A DNA stretch of 43,052 nucleotides from Streptomyces sp. (GCF_031178505.1 NZ_JAPSIW010000006.1:1-43052), one strand, 5' to 3'. Counted from the first letter of the stretch, positions 29,472 to 36,653 are shown. Translations and numbers: made by a program. The notes: generated from the sequence alone by a model not told the origin.

Positions 29472-30094
29472 TCGTCGGCCTCCTCGTCGTACTCGGAGGC
29501 GACCTCCAGCGGCGTGACGACGTAGCCGGTGCAGGTCTGGACGGGCACGTCGTCGCCGTCGCAGTACTCGACGTCGAAGAACGTCAGTTCCTCGGGGCTG
29601 AGCGCGTCGCCGTCGTCGGGGACCCATGACACGAGGCCGGTGGCGCCCTCTCGGCGGGCCAGCGTCTCGCAGTGCTGGTGCGCGGCGTCGATGCTGCGGT
29701 AGTGGCCGAGGGTGATCCCGGAGTCCGGGTGCTCGGCGCGGTAGACGGTGGTCGGCGCGGCCTCCAACTCGGCGACCCGCTCGCGGGACCGGCCCCAGCC
29801 CTTCACGGCCGCTTCGGCGTCCTGCGCCTTCGCCGCGAGGTCGGCCTCCAGCTCGCCAACTCGGGTCTCGGCGTCCAGGAGGCGGCGCAGCACCGGCGCC
29901 ATCCGCTCGCCCATCCAAGAGACGAGGTTGAGGCAGAACAGGTCCTCCCACGTCGGGTGCTCGTGCTCCCGCCGGTCCCGGACCGACGCGGCGAGCCGCT
30001 TCAGCAGGTCCCCGGTCGCGGGCTTCGCATCGCCGATCAGCCCGGCGATCGCGGCGCGCTGCTCGGCGGACAGTTCGGTAGTGTTCGTGGTCAC
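29468..30094 (-). CDS. Helical early protein with coiled coil
   Basis: 208 residues. An amino helical region (LSAEQRAAIAGLIGDAKP, LLKRLAASVRDRREHEH) is followed by a coiled coil at about 70-115 (LLDAETRVGELEADLAAKA, AVKGWGRSRERVAELEA), then an acidic carboxy domain ending EYDEEADE. The GTG at 30094 starts an operon of four coupled genes ending at 28730. Function is unknown; similar proteins with a divergent carboxy half occur on Streptomyces phages. Confidence 0.7.
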   Translation of the reverse strand: MTTNTTELSAEQRAAIAGLIGDAKPATGDLLKRLAASVRDRREHEHPTWEDLFCLNLVSWMGERMAPVLRRLLDAETRVGELEADLAAKAQDAEAAVKGWGRSRERVAELEAAPTTVYRAEHPDSGITLGHYRSIDAAHQHCETLARREGATGLVSWVPDDGDALSPEELTFFDVEYCDGDDVPVQTCTGYVVTPLEVASEYDEEADE

Positions 30095-30188
30095 GGTGAC
30101 CTCTGCTTTCTCTGCTGTGTAGGGGCGCCGGTCGGGGGTCGCTCGGGCCGGGAAGTCAGAGCGGCCCTTCGGCGCGTTCAGGGGTGGT

Positions 30189-30515
30189 TCAGGCGGTGGC
30201 GGGCTCGGTGCCGGCCGACTCCAGGAGCTGGACGGTGCGGCGCTGCTTGTCGGCCTCGACCTGCTCCTTGCGGATGCGGCGGGCCTGCGCCGAGCGCAGC
30301 GCCAGCTCGCGGTAGTGCGCCTTCTTCAGCGCCTCAGCCGCCGCCTCGATCTGCGCCTCGGTGCCGTCCGGGTGCAGCTCGCGGGCCTTCTCGACGAACC
30401 GGCCGTGGTGCGACTGGCGGCGTGCCGCCAGGGTGCGCGCGGGCCGGTCCTTCGTCTTCGCCCAGCTGAGGTGCGCGGCGACGCGGAGCTGCATCGACCG
30501 TTCGCTGGTGTTCAC
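30189..30515 (-). CDS. Basic helical early protein
   Basis: 108 residues with repeated basic helices (LSWAKTKDRPARTLAARRQS, LKKAHYRELALRSAQARRI). The GTG at 30515 has AGGGAGGA about five bases upstream; an alternative ATG at 30536 would overlap an ATGA. The family with a conserved SxRxxQLRVAAHLSW-like start occurs on Streptomyces elements. Nucleic-acid binding is likely. Its first 182 nt overlap the annotated end of the XRE gene in another frame. Confidence 0.75.
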   Translation of the reverse strand: MNTSERSMQLRVAAHLSWAKTKDRPARTLAARRQSHHGRFVEKARELHPDGTEAQIEAAAEALKKAHYRELALRSAQARRIRKEQVEADKQRRTVQLLESAGTEPATA

Positions 30516-30786
30516 TTCGTCCTCCCTGTCGTTCATCCGCATCCACGGACGTGGATGCGTCGGGCGTGAAAAGAGCAGCGCGGTGGACGCCGACGGCCTC
30601 CGCTATGCGGGTCGCCACGTCCGGTGTGGTCGTGGGGTACCGGCCGTTGAGGAGGTCGTCCATGCGCGTCTTGGAGATGCCGGCGATCCGGGCCAGGGGG
30701 CGAACAGTCAGCGGGCCGGAGGGTGCGCGCTGCATGAGCTTGCGCAGAAGGTCACTGTCTGTAATGCGTAGGCGTTCGTTTCGCAC
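30334..30786 (-). CDS. XRE-type regulator (Cro-like candidate), 3' end uncertain
   Basis: 150 residues as read. The helix-turn-helix is LTVRPLARIAGISKTRMDDL (about 29-48), followed by NGRYPTTTPDVATRIAEAVG. After residue 75 the sequence becomes Arg/Pro-rich and overlaps the next gene by 182 nt, while every other early gene here ends with a 4-nt overlap. A one-base shift near 30540 would give a stop at 30535-30533 overlapping an ATG, so a frameshift or a sequence error near the end is likely. The GTG at 30786 has GGAG upstream. It lies opposite the plus-strand regulator, with operators on both sides, as in a lysis-lysogeny switch. Confidence 0.7.
   Translation of the reverse strand: MRNERLRITDSDLLRKLMQRAPSGPLTVRPLARIAGISKTRMDDLLNGRYPTTTPDVATRIAEAVGVHRAALFTPDASTSVDADERQGGRSEHQRTVDAAPRRRAPQLGEDEGPARAHPGGTPPVAPRPVRREGPRAAPGRHRGADRGGG
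30534..30557. promoter_or_regulatory. Operator-like element overlapping the XRE gene end
   Basis: A minus-strand copy of the 24-bp element (about 22 of 24 positions), core ATCCACGTCCGTGGAT. It lies inside the XRE reading frame and just upstream of the next gene's start, a typical site for a stoperator-like or secondary operator. Confidence 0.65.
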
Positions 30787-30798
30787 GTCATCTCCGTC

Positions 30799-30847
30799 CA
30801 TCCACGTCCGTGGATGTGGATACTCAAGCACACCGCTTAAGCGGTGT
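30799..30847. promoter_or_regulatory. Composite operator in the divergent control region
   Basis: The 24-bp element (30799-30822) is followed, with its start 31 bp further on, by the perfect 18-bp palindrome ACACCGCTTAAGCGGTGT (30830-30847). It lies 12 nt upstream of the XRE start and would allow autorepression. The matching composite at 20316-20364 has the same offset. Confidence 0.8.
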
Positions 30848-30896
30848 CCATCCCTTCCGTGTTCAATGATTCGGCCAACACAGGCCGGGGGCGTAC

Positions 30897-30920
30897 CATC
30901 CACGTCCGTAGTCGTGGACA
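30897..30920. promoter_or_regulatory. Third operator copy facing the plus-strand regulator
   Basis: A diverged copy (about 20 of 24 positions) starting CATCCACGTCCGTAG and ending GTGGACA, about 100 nt upstream of the repressor candidate start (31019). With the composite operator it makes a two-site control region for divergent promoters. Confidence 0.65.
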
Positions 30921-31018
30921 ATGAATCCCGCCGGTCAGAAGGTTGTACGCCCTGACCTGCATTTTTGCGACTCACATGCGCGGGTGTTCTGGGACACTCA
31001 GAGACAAAGGGGCGGCCG

Positions 31019-31411
31019 ATGATGCAGCGGCGCGACGGACTGACCGAGCTCGTGCAGCAGCACGTCGGCAAGCACACGGACCCCGAGAAGATGAGCGTCA
31101 AGGAGTTCTGCGAGAGGGCGATCGACCCGGACACGGGCTATCAGCCCAGCAACGGACTCATCGGCAAGATCGTGAGCGGCGGCTCCTTCGGGGTGACAGC
31201 CCAGATCCCTCAGCTCGTCGGCGCCATCGCCGCCGGCCTGGGCCTACCCCGCGAGATCGTGGCCGCAGCCGCGCACCTTCAGCTCATCGGCTACGAGGAG
31301 TCGGAGCTGGAGGGTGGGGCGCCGGCCGCGCTACTACGTCGCCTGGACGCCGAGCCTGGGGAGCCGGAGCGCCGGGTGGCGGAAAAGTGGGCCACCGAAA
31401 CTGATCAGTAA
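31019..31411 (+). CDS. Probable immunity repressor (XRE-like)
   Basis: 130 residues starting MMQRRDGLTELVQQHVGKH, with KMSVKEFCERAIDPDTGYQP and SNGLIGKIVSGGSFGVTA forming a helix-turn-helix-like region, then LVGAIAAGLGLPREIVAAAA and an acidic end. It is transcribed away from the minus-strand early genes and separated from the XRE gene by three operator dyads, so it is the natural candidate for the lysogeny repressor. ATG at 31019 or 31022; AAAGGGG lies upstream. DNA binding to these sites is inference. Confidence 0.7.
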   Translation: MMQRRDGLTELVQQHVGKHTDPEKMSVKEFCERAIDPDTGYQPSNGLIGKIVSGGSFGVTAQIPQLVGAIAAGLGLPREIVAAAAHLQLIGYEESELEGGAPAALLRRLDAEPGEPERRVAEKWATETDQ

Positions 31412-31574
31412 CTCGATCAGAATCGCCACATACCGCTCACGTTCCACATCTGTTCTCTGCCACTTACTGCATGAACGTGGTTACTCGGCGTAGAGTGACG
31501 TGACCTCGCGCAGAACGAACACGTGTGCGAGCCCGTGCTGTCATGGGTTCGTATGCGGGGGAACAGGGGGTCAT

Positions 31575-31763
31575 GTGACCGTGCATCTCGAACGCGCCAC
31601 TCTCACCGATGGCGTCCGTGTCGTGCACACCGTGCAAGGGGACCGGGTCAGGGCCGCATACGACCCTCGGCAGATAGAAGAATCCGCCGCGCTGGCATGG
31701 CTGTGCATCCGCGTGCCCGGCCTCGTGCGCAACGGGTTCACCGTGCAGCACGTGGCTGCCTGA
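31575..31763 (+). CDS. Small protein next to the integrase
   Basis: 62 residues starting with GTG, VHLERATLTDGVRVVHTV, then DRVRAAYDPRQIEESAALAW. AGGGGGT lies upstream. It ends at a shared terminator facing the integrase gene. It resembles short conserved Streptomyces proteins of unknown function; the upstream gap (31412-31574) may hold its promoter. Confidence 0.6.
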   Translation: MTVHLERATLTDGVRVVHTVQGDRVRAAYDPRQIEESAALAWLCIRVPGLVRNGFTVQHVAA

Positions 31764-31782
31764 TCAGGCAGGCAGCCGACCA

Positions 31783-31814
31783 GGGAGGGCCCCGACGCCG
31801 ACCGGGACCCTCCC
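31783..31814. terminator. Bidirectional terminator between the small gene and integrase
   Basis: GGGAGGGCCCC (31783-31793) pairs with GGGACCCTCCC (31804-31814), 10 of 11 positions, between convergent genes ending at 31763 (+) and 31818 (-). Confidence 0.75.
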
Positions 31815-31817
31815 TCC

Positions 31818-32765
31818 CTACAGCCGGTCCCCTGGAGACAGGGTTCGGTGTGCCGTGCGCGCCCGCTCTGCTCCCGCCGACCGCGCGTAGCGGTCCACCA
31901 TCGACCGGGACTTCCAGCCCGTGATCCGCATCAGGTCGGTTTCGTTGCCGCCTGCCGCGAGCCACATGTGAGAGAACGTGTGCCGGAACTGGTGCGGGTG
32001 GATGCGGTTCAGGCCGGCCTCCTCCGAGCGTCGGGCCAGGAGAGTGCCAGCCCCTGACGTGGTCAGCGGCCGCTTGGTCTTCAGGCCTACCCACAGGGCA
32101 TCGAGCCCCTTCGCCCCAGGGTGCCTGGCGCGGGTGCGCAGATATCGGTCGATCGCCTGTGCCGTCTTCGCCCCGAAGGGCACGGCACGCCCGCGGCTGC
32201 CCTTGCCCATGACGTGGAGGACCTGCAGCTCCAGGTCGACGTCGTCCACAGTGCGGTTCACGGCCTCGGACAGGCGCACGCCGGAGTCGAGCCACAGCAT
32301 GATGAGCGCGCGGTCCCGGACCTCGGGAAACTCGCGGCCGCTGACGGTTTTCAGCAGCGCTTTCAGCTGGTCCGGGGTGAGGATGGGGACCTCGGGCTCC
32401 TCGATCTGGGGTGACGACAGACCGGCGGCCGGAGAAGAGGGGAGTTCTTCCTCTTCGACGAGCCACTTGAGCCATGCCTGGACGCCGAGGAAGCGGGAGC
32501 GGGCGCTACTCGCAGATGTCCGGGCGACTTCGTGAGCGGTGAAGGCGCGGACGTGGTTGCGGCTGATGTCGAGAACGTCGTCAACGGGGGCGACGGGATC
32601 GAACCCGGAGTCCTTCGCGGGCGGTGGCGGTTGAGTGAGATAGTCGGCGAAGAGGTTCGCGGAACGCAGATAGGAGCGGATGGTTTCGGGGCTCTTGTTC
32701 GCGGAACGCAGGGCGAGCTCCCATGAGCGGATCAGCCGAGTGAAGGGGCCTGAGTGCGCTGCCAT
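31818..32765 (-). CDS. int: Tyrosine recombinase (integrase)
   Basis: 315 residues. Catalytic set: R164 (SGVRLSE), K188 (GKGSRG), H258-x2-R261 (HQFRHTFSH), W284 in the place of the second His (GWKS) and Y293 (MVDRYARS). The amino domain ([20 protein letters not shown] onward) is a SAM-like core-binding domain; no arm-binding extension is obvious, so it is XerC/D-like in size. It could integrate the phage, or resolve dimers of a circular plasmid form. The ATG at 32765 was chosen; a TTG at 32801 would add 12 residues, and neither has a strong ribosome site. Confidence 0.9.
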   Translation of the reverse strand: MAAHSGPFTRLIRSWELALRSANKSPETIRSYLRSANLFADYLTQPPPPAKDSGFDPVAPVDDVLDISRNHVRAFTAHEVARTSASSARSRFLGVQAWLKWLVEEEELPSSPAAGLSSPQIEEPEVPILTPDQLKALLKTVSGREFPEVRDRALIMLWLDSGVRLSEAVNRTVDDVDLELQVLHVMGKGSRGRAVPFGAKTAQAIDRYLRTRARHPGAKGLDALWVGLKTKRPLTTSGAGTLLARRSEEAGLNRIHPHQFRHTFSHMWLAAGGNETDLMRITGWKSRSMVDRYARSAGAERARTAHRTLSPGDRL

Positions 32766-33038
32766 GCACTGAAAGTTATCTGCCGCATAAGCGATGTGCA
32801 ATGGTTCTACGGAAGTCTGTAGGAATGAAACAGCAGGTCAGCGAACGGATTGGGGATTGCTCGTGCGGCCGGTAGGCAGCAATTATCCCACTGTGAGCGA
32901 TGTGCATAGGGCCGTCTGACCTGGTGGGCGTTGAGCGCGTTCAGTGAAGTTACCTGCCCCATCTCTGGGGGGTTTTCCACGCCCTGCCGTGTGGTCCGTC
33001 TCGTCTCATCCTGTTGAGTCCGTGCAGCATGTTCATGG

Positions 33039-33072
33039 CAGCCGCCCCCGGCCGGAGGGGCGGGGGCGGCTG
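33039..33072. terminator. Perfect hairpin upstream of the integrase
   Basis: CAGCCGCCCCCG (33039-33050) pairs with CGGGGGCGGCTG (33061-33072), 12 bp with a 10-base loop. It would insulate the integrase from transcription of the accessory genes. Confidence 0.7.
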
Positions 33073-33204
33073 TGGAGTCGGGCCGTCATCTGGACGGGGT
33101 GGCGTACCTCGCGCGGTTACCGCCTACCCGACCCCGTTCATCGGAGGGGGGCGCTCCGGTCATTCCCCGGGGCCTCCCAAGATCAAACTTGGCCCAACGT
33201 GGGT

Positions 33205-33240
33205 GACGGCCGCCCCCGACGGGGTGCGGGGGCGGCCGTC
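33205..33240. terminator. Perfect hairpin after the two small coupled genes
   Basis: GACGGCCGCCCCCG (33205-33218) pairs with CGGGGGCGGCCGTC (33227-33240), 14 bp with an 8-base loop, 44 nt downstream of the stop at 33284. It is a likely terminator for that minus-strand pair. Confidence 0.75.
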
Positions 33241-33283
33241 CGTCCCGCGGGCGCCGCCATCGGCGTAGCAGCGCCGGCGGGGG

Positions 33284-33469
33284 TCAGCGGGGCTGGGCGG
33301 TGTCCTGGCGGTGCCGCGGGCACTGGCACGGCGGCCACGCGGACGTGATCTCGTAGGGGTCCAGTCTGCTGTTGGACGTGATCTCGACTTCGGGCCGCTC
33401 CTCGATGACGCGGCCGTCACGGACGACGGTCACGCGCATCGTCATCAGCCGCATCGGCTCCGCGGTCAC
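33284..33469 (-). CDS. Small beta-rich protein with Cys motif
   Basis: 61 residues: RVTVVRDGRVIEERPEVEIT, then PYEITSAWPPCQCPRH. The GTG at 33469 overlaps the upstream TGA (GTGA). The C-x-C...H end may bind metal. The pair with the gene upstream is common on Streptomyces elements next to GntR-type regulators; function is unknown. Confidence 0.7.
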   Translation of the reverse strand: MTAEPMRLMTMRVTVVRDGRVIEERPEVEITSNSRLDPYEITSAWPPCQCPRHRQDTAQPR

Positions 33470-33639
33470 CGAGTGCCCCCGTGGGCACTGCGCTGGTGCC
33501 GGGCGAGGAGGACCCGCTCGTCGGTCGCACGGGAGTAGTCCCGCTCCTCCGCGGCCTGCGCGAGGGCTGCTTCGTGACGTTCGCAAGTGGCGCACCGAGG
33601 GGCTGCCGGGGTGGGGGCGGGTGTTCTACGCTCTCGCAC
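33466..33639 (-). CDS. Small Cys-containing helical protein
   Basis: 57 residues from the GTG at 33639 (GGAG five bases upstream). A Pro-rich start is followed by CATCERHEAALAQAAEERD and a basic helix (ERVLLARHQRSAH). C-x2-C plus His suggests a small zinc or metal site. Its TGA overlaps the next GTG. It is divergent from the GntR-like gene, a layout seen on Streptomyces mobile elements. Confidence 0.65.
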   Translation of the reverse strand: MRERRTPAPTPAAPRCATCERHEAALAQAAEERDYSRATDERVLLARHQRSAHGGTR

Positions 33640-33782
33640 GTCGACTCCATCCAGTCGGCCATGCCCCCGGCCGGTAGCACGGCGCGGGGGTTCTTGAACT
33701 TCGGACCTTACCGCGCCATACCGAGGTTACCCGCGCGTTCCTGCGGTCGCGCGGCATGGTGCGGGTACTTACGGTCACCGGT

Positions 33783-34028
33783 ATGGGTGAGGATCTTGAC
33801 CGGACGCGCGCGGTGTGGCGTCAGGTCGCGCAGGTGGTGATCTGCCGGATCAAGGACGGCACGTATCCGCCCGGGTCTCGGGTCCCGTCCACGCTGGAGC
33901 TGGCCACTGAGCTGGGCGTGGCGTCATCGACCAGCCAGAAGGCGCTGGCGCATCTGCGCCGCGAGGGCTGGGTGCGTGGCGAGACAGGCATCGGGACGTT
34001 CGTGGCGGACGACCTGCCGAGCGACTGA
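33783..34028 (+). CDS. GntR-family regulator (KorSA-like, winged helix only)
   Basis: 81 residues: WRQVAQVVICRIKDGTYPPG, then SRVPSTLELATELGVASSTS and ALAHLRREGWVRGETGIGTF, a clear GntR winged helix with no ligand domain. GntR proteins of this small type (KorSA in pSAM2) control transfer and replication of Streptomyces AICEs. The ATG at 33783 is used; an ATG at 33756 would add nine residues and might be correct. The divergent gap to 33639 probably holds its operator. Confidence 0.75.
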   Translation: MGEDLDRTRAVWRQVAQVVICRIKDGTYPPGSRVPSTLELATELGVASSTSQKALAHLRREGWVRGETGIGTFVADDLPSD

Positions 34029-34073
34029 TCCGATGCGGGCCCGCGCGGCTGGGGAGGCCGCTACCCTCCCGGC

Positions 34074-34397
34074 ATGGACGACGCCGCCCAGCAGCCGTAC
34101 ATCGATCCCGACTCCGACCACGAGGATCGGCCGGTGTGCGGGATCTGCCCGTCGCTGCGCTTCCCGCGCGACCAGTTCGTGATCTACGACCGGCCGTCGT
34201 GGGAGGCGCCGTTCGATCCGGTCGACGGGCGGCGGTACACGCTGGACGGCCGCATCCCGGCCTGCGTCCACCCGGACAAGATCGGCCTTCCGGCAGACAG
34301 GCAGGCCCCGCCTCCCCGACCGCTGGAGACGGAGCCCGCCGGCCAGTCGGCTACGCCGCGGCGTAGTCGATGGTGGAGGCCATCCCGCGCTCGGTGA
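34074..34397 (+). CDS. Small protein with CxxC, convergent with the next gene
   Basis: 107 residues starting MDDAAQQPYIDPDSDHEDRP, with CGICPSLRFPRDQFVIYDRP and later CVHPDKIG, a possible zinc site, then a Pro/Arg-rich tail. The tail overlaps the 3' end of the minus-strand 195-residue gene by 47 nt, so the true end may be uncertain. No strong ribosome site is seen (possibly leaderless). Function is unknown. Confidence 0.5.
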   Translation: MDDAAQQPYIDPDSDHEDRPVCGICPSLRFPRDQFVIYDRPSWEAPFDPVDGRRYTLDGRIPACVHPDKIGLPADRQAPPPRPLETEPAGQSATPRRSRWWRPSRAR

Positions 34398-34938
34398 TCC
34401 CGATGGACGCGTACTTCTCGTCGAGGATCCGGCGGCGCCGCTCGGCCTCCGGCTCGTCGATCCAGTACCGCTCGTCGACCGGGCCGAACGCCTGCCGGTA
34501 CGCCTGGTGGGTGTAGTCGCCCAGCCGCCACGCCCGGCCGGCCTCGTGCTCGCGGACGGTGCTGTGCACGAACAGGCGGCCCGTGCGCTGCTGCACCCGC
34601 GAGAGGGCGGTGAACTGAGCGGTGAGCGCGTGCACGGCGGTGTCGATCGGCACCGGCACGGGCAGCTCGGCCGCCAGCTCGTCGCCGTCGGTCATCTCGT
34701 ACACCGCGCTCTTGAGCGCCATGACGCGCAGGGCGTCGTCGATGAGCGGCGGCGCGTCGCGCTCGACGCTGTACTCGGGGATGAGGACCTGCCCGTACTC
34801 GTCGGTCCAGTCGCTGCTGTACCGCTTGCAGCCGTCGAGGACGGCCGGCATCTCCGGGTCCGCCATCCACACGGCGTGGATCTCGCGGGCCCGCTCGGCG
34901 ACCGTCTCCGGAGCGGGGCGGGAAAGGGTGTTGGCCAC
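34351..34938 (-). CDS. Unknown soluble protein of the accessory cluster
   Basis: 195 residues with a mixed alpha/beta pattern (PPLIDDALRVMALKSAVYEM, HALTAQFTALSRVQQRTGRL) and a charged carboxy end. The GTG at 34938 has GGAGG upstream. It is transcribed away from the XRE-PLD-like gene. No catalytic motif was recognised. It could be a lysogeny-expressed (moron) function. Confidence 0.65.
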   Translation of the reverse strand: MANTLSRPAPETVAERAREIHAVWMADPEMPAVLDGCKRYSSDWTDEYGQVLIPEYSVERDAPPLIDDALRVMALKSAVYEMTDGDELAAELPVPVPIDTAVHALTAQFTALSRVQQRTGRLFVHSTVREHEAGRAWRLGDYTHQAYRQAFGPVDERYWIDEPEAERRRRILDEKYASIGITERGMASTIDYAAA

Positions 34939-35072
34939 TGCTACCTCCGTTGGGGGTTGCTGGTGACCGTCATCGTGGACGCCCCAGAAGGACGGTTGTA
35001 CTGACAGACGGGGTCCATTCGGGACGCTACGCGCTACCGTCCTAAATGGCCTAAGTATCCTGGGGGGACGAC

Positions 35073-35813
35073 TTGAATTCGGAGCTTCAACGCGCTATTG
35101 ACGCCGCCGGACTCAGCCGGTCGCGCCTCGCCCGTAGAGTCGGGGTGAGCAGCAAGACGGTGGACCGTTGGATCACAGACTCCAACCGTGTCCCCCACCC
35201 GCAGACGCGGGAGGACGTGGCTGGGGCGTTAGGAGTTGACGCAGACGTGCTGTGGCCGAAGATCCGGGGCGCGGTGACGCGCGGCCCCGACCGGGAGATC
35301 GTGGCGACGTACCCGTCCCGCAACGCGTGCCCGACCAGTGTGTGGGAGCGCCTCCTCGACGACGCGACGCGGGAGGTCACCTACGCGGGCTACACCAACT
35401 ACTTCATCTGGCAGGAGCAGCCGCGCGTCGGCGATCGGCTCGCGGCCAAGGCGGCAGCGGGCTGTGCGGTGCGGTTCCTCGTCGGCGATCCGGAGTCCGA
35501 GGTGACGCGCTGGCGTGAGGACATCGAGGCGGTGCCGCTCACCGTGTCCACCCGCATCCAGATCACGCTGGACGCGCTGAGCCGGATCGAGGGGGACGGG
35601 CTGGAGGCCCGTCTGTCTGACAGGCACATCGCCTTGTCTGTGTTCCGCTTCGACGACGAGATGCTGGTGACTCCGCATCTGGCCGACCTGCTCGGGCACG
35701 ACTCGCCGCTGTTTCACCTGCGGCGCCGTGGCAATGGCGGCCTGTTCGACCCGTTCGCGGAGCATGTCGAGGTGCTGTGGGCGCAGGCCCGGCCGGTGCC
35801 CGCGGCCAGCTGA
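35073..35813 (+). CDS. XRE helix-turn-helix protein with PLD-like C-terminal domain
   Basis: 246 residues. The amino domain (LQRAIDAAGLSRSRLARRVG onward) is an XRE helix-turn-helix, and the carboxy half (YAGYTNYFIWQEQP; CAVRFLVGDPESEVTRWRED; LSDRHIALSVFRFDDEMLVT; LFHLRRRGNGGLFDPFAEHV) looks like a non-catalytic phospholipase-D-like or ligand-binding fold common in streptomycete regulators. No HKD motif is present, so it is not a PLD enzyme. The start is TTG at 35073 with GGGGGGA upstream. It ends at a perfect terminator facing the lysis genes and is isolated from the phage operons, as expected for a lysogenic accessory gene. Confidence 0.75.
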   Translation: MNSELQRAIDAAGLSRSRLARRVGVSSKTVDRWITDSNRVPHPQTREDVAGALGVDADVLWPKIRGAVTRGPDREIVATYPSRNACPTSVWERLLDDATREVTYAGYTNYFIWQEQPRVGDRLAAKAAAGCAVRFLVGDPESEVTRWREDIEAVPLTVSTRIQITLDALSRIEGDGLEARLSDRHIALSVFRFDDEMLVTPHLADLLGHDSPLFHLRRRGNGGLFDPFAEHVEVLWAQARPVPAAS

Positions 35814-35830
35814 CCTCTGGACGCACGAAA

Positions 35831-35864
35831 GCGGCCCCGCTCTCCCGGAGGAGAGCGGGGCCGC
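35831..35864. terminator. Perfect bidirectional terminator
   Basis: GCGGCCCCGCTCTC (35831-35844) pairs with GAGAGCGGGGCCGC (35851-35864) around a 6-base loop, between convergent genes ending at 35813 (+) and 35867 (-). It probably ends the late transcript. Confidence 0.9.
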
Positions 35865-35866
35865 GG

Positions 35867-36235
35867 TCATGAGCTGATGTCGTGCAGGTACGGGCGGACT
35901 TCGTCCGGGACGGGTTGAGGCGGGGGTGGGGGCTCCAGCTGCTGGGCACGCATGTAGGTGACCAGCGACCGGGCCCAGCTGGCGATGTACCGCAGCGCGA
36001 AGTCCTGCGCCGTGATCCGGGCCCTGTCCCTCTCGGTCTCGGCCTCCAGCTCGTCGATCCGCTCGCCCTGCCGGGTGATCTCCCGGTCCATGCGGTCGGT
36101 GACCGCGGCGAAGTCGTCGCGGCGCTGCTGGCCGCGTGGCTGCCGTCGGCCGACGACGGCGGTGGCGATGCCGCCCACGGCCGTGACGCCCGCGACGGCG
36201 AGGGCGGACAGGGCGGTCAGCATCTCAGGTCTCAC
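35867..36235 (-). CDS. Membrane-anchored coiled-coil protein of the lysis cassette
   Basis: 122 residues. An amino membrane helix (ALSALAVAGVTAVGGIATAV) is followed by a coiled coil (DRMDREITRQGERIDELEAE, then TERDRARITAQDFALRYIAS) and a Pro-rich end. By place and shape it resembles holin-like or spanin-like accessory proteins of actinophages. The GTG at 36235 has GGAG upstream; an ATG at 36223 is an alternative. Last gene of the late operon. Confidence 0.6.
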   Translation of the reverse strand: MRPEMLTALSALAVAGVTAVGGIATAVVGRRQPRGQQRRDDFAAVTDRMDREITRQGERIDELEAETERDRARITAQDFALRYIASWARSLVTYMRAQQLEPPPPPQPVPDEVRPYLHDISS

Positions 36236-36653
36236 GCGGTGGCTCCGATCGTGCCGGTGGCTCGTCCCAGCCGATGGTGACGAGGCACACCGACCCGAAC
36301 GCGCCGAAAATCAGGGCGAGCACCCAGCCGCGGGGCGACTCGTGCAGTGGCCACCAGGACAGCAGGTAGGCCATGGCCCACGGGGTGGCGATGAGCCAAA
36401 CGGCCAGGAACCCCGGCCAGTCGGCCCTGGGCGGCAGCCAGGCGCAGACCAGCGCGATCGCGCCCGCCGTAATCCACGCCCACCCCCACGTCTCCAGGGG
36501 CGCGGCCTTCAGTAGAAGGGTGAGTCCGTGCCGGTCGCCGGTCGGCTCGACGACCTGCCCGGAGCCGTACCCGGCGGTGACGATGCCCTTGCAGGTGAGG
36601 AGTGCGCCGCGGCGGCCCAGCCGCCGCTTCAGATGCCGGGCCGCCGCGCGCAT
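36225..36653 (-). CDS. Multi-pass membrane protein of the lysis cassette
   Basis: 142 residues with about three membrane helices (WGWAWITAGAIALVCAWL, FLAVWLIATPWAMAYLLSWW, WVLALIFGAFGSVCLVTIGW). The ATG at 36653 overlaps the holin TGA (TGATG). It may be a second holin or antiholin; no family was recognised. Confidence 0.65.
   Translation of the reverse strand: MRAAARHLKRRLGRRGALLTCKGIVTAGYGSGQVVEPTGDRHGLTLLLKAAPLETWGWAWITAGAIALVCAWLPPRADWPGFLAVWLIATPWAMAYLLSWWPLHESPRGWVLALIFGAFGSVCLVTIGWDEPPARSEPPRET

Larger units (their letters stand above)
32766..33283. other. Gene-free stretch beside the integrase: candidate attP region
   Basis: No protein gene is supported over these 518 bases. They hold AGCGATGTGCA twice in direct orientation (32790-32800 and 32896-32906), possible integrase arm sites or regulator sites. 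They also hold an A/T-richer patch around 32810-32960, two strong hairpins (33039-33072, 33205-33240) and the dyad CCAAG-ATCAAA-CTTGG (33177-33192). An attachment core is expected near the integrase start but cannot be picked without a host junction. Confidence 0.5.

Noticed and set aside
30965-31018. Upstream extension of the repressor candidate to an ATG at 30965
   Set aside because: It would add 18 residues with no ribosome site; AAAGGGG lies correctly before the ATG at 31019.
33417-33680. 87-codon minus-strand frame starting near MADWMESTC
   Set aside because: It begins plausibly but the coding pattern shifts to the frame with CATCERHEAALAQ, which has a ribosome site and GTGA coupling (33466-33639).
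34184-34870. 228-codon minus-strand frame overlapping the 195-residue gene
   Set aside because: Arg/Gly/Ala-rich shadow; the 195-residue frame has a good ribosome site and natural composition.
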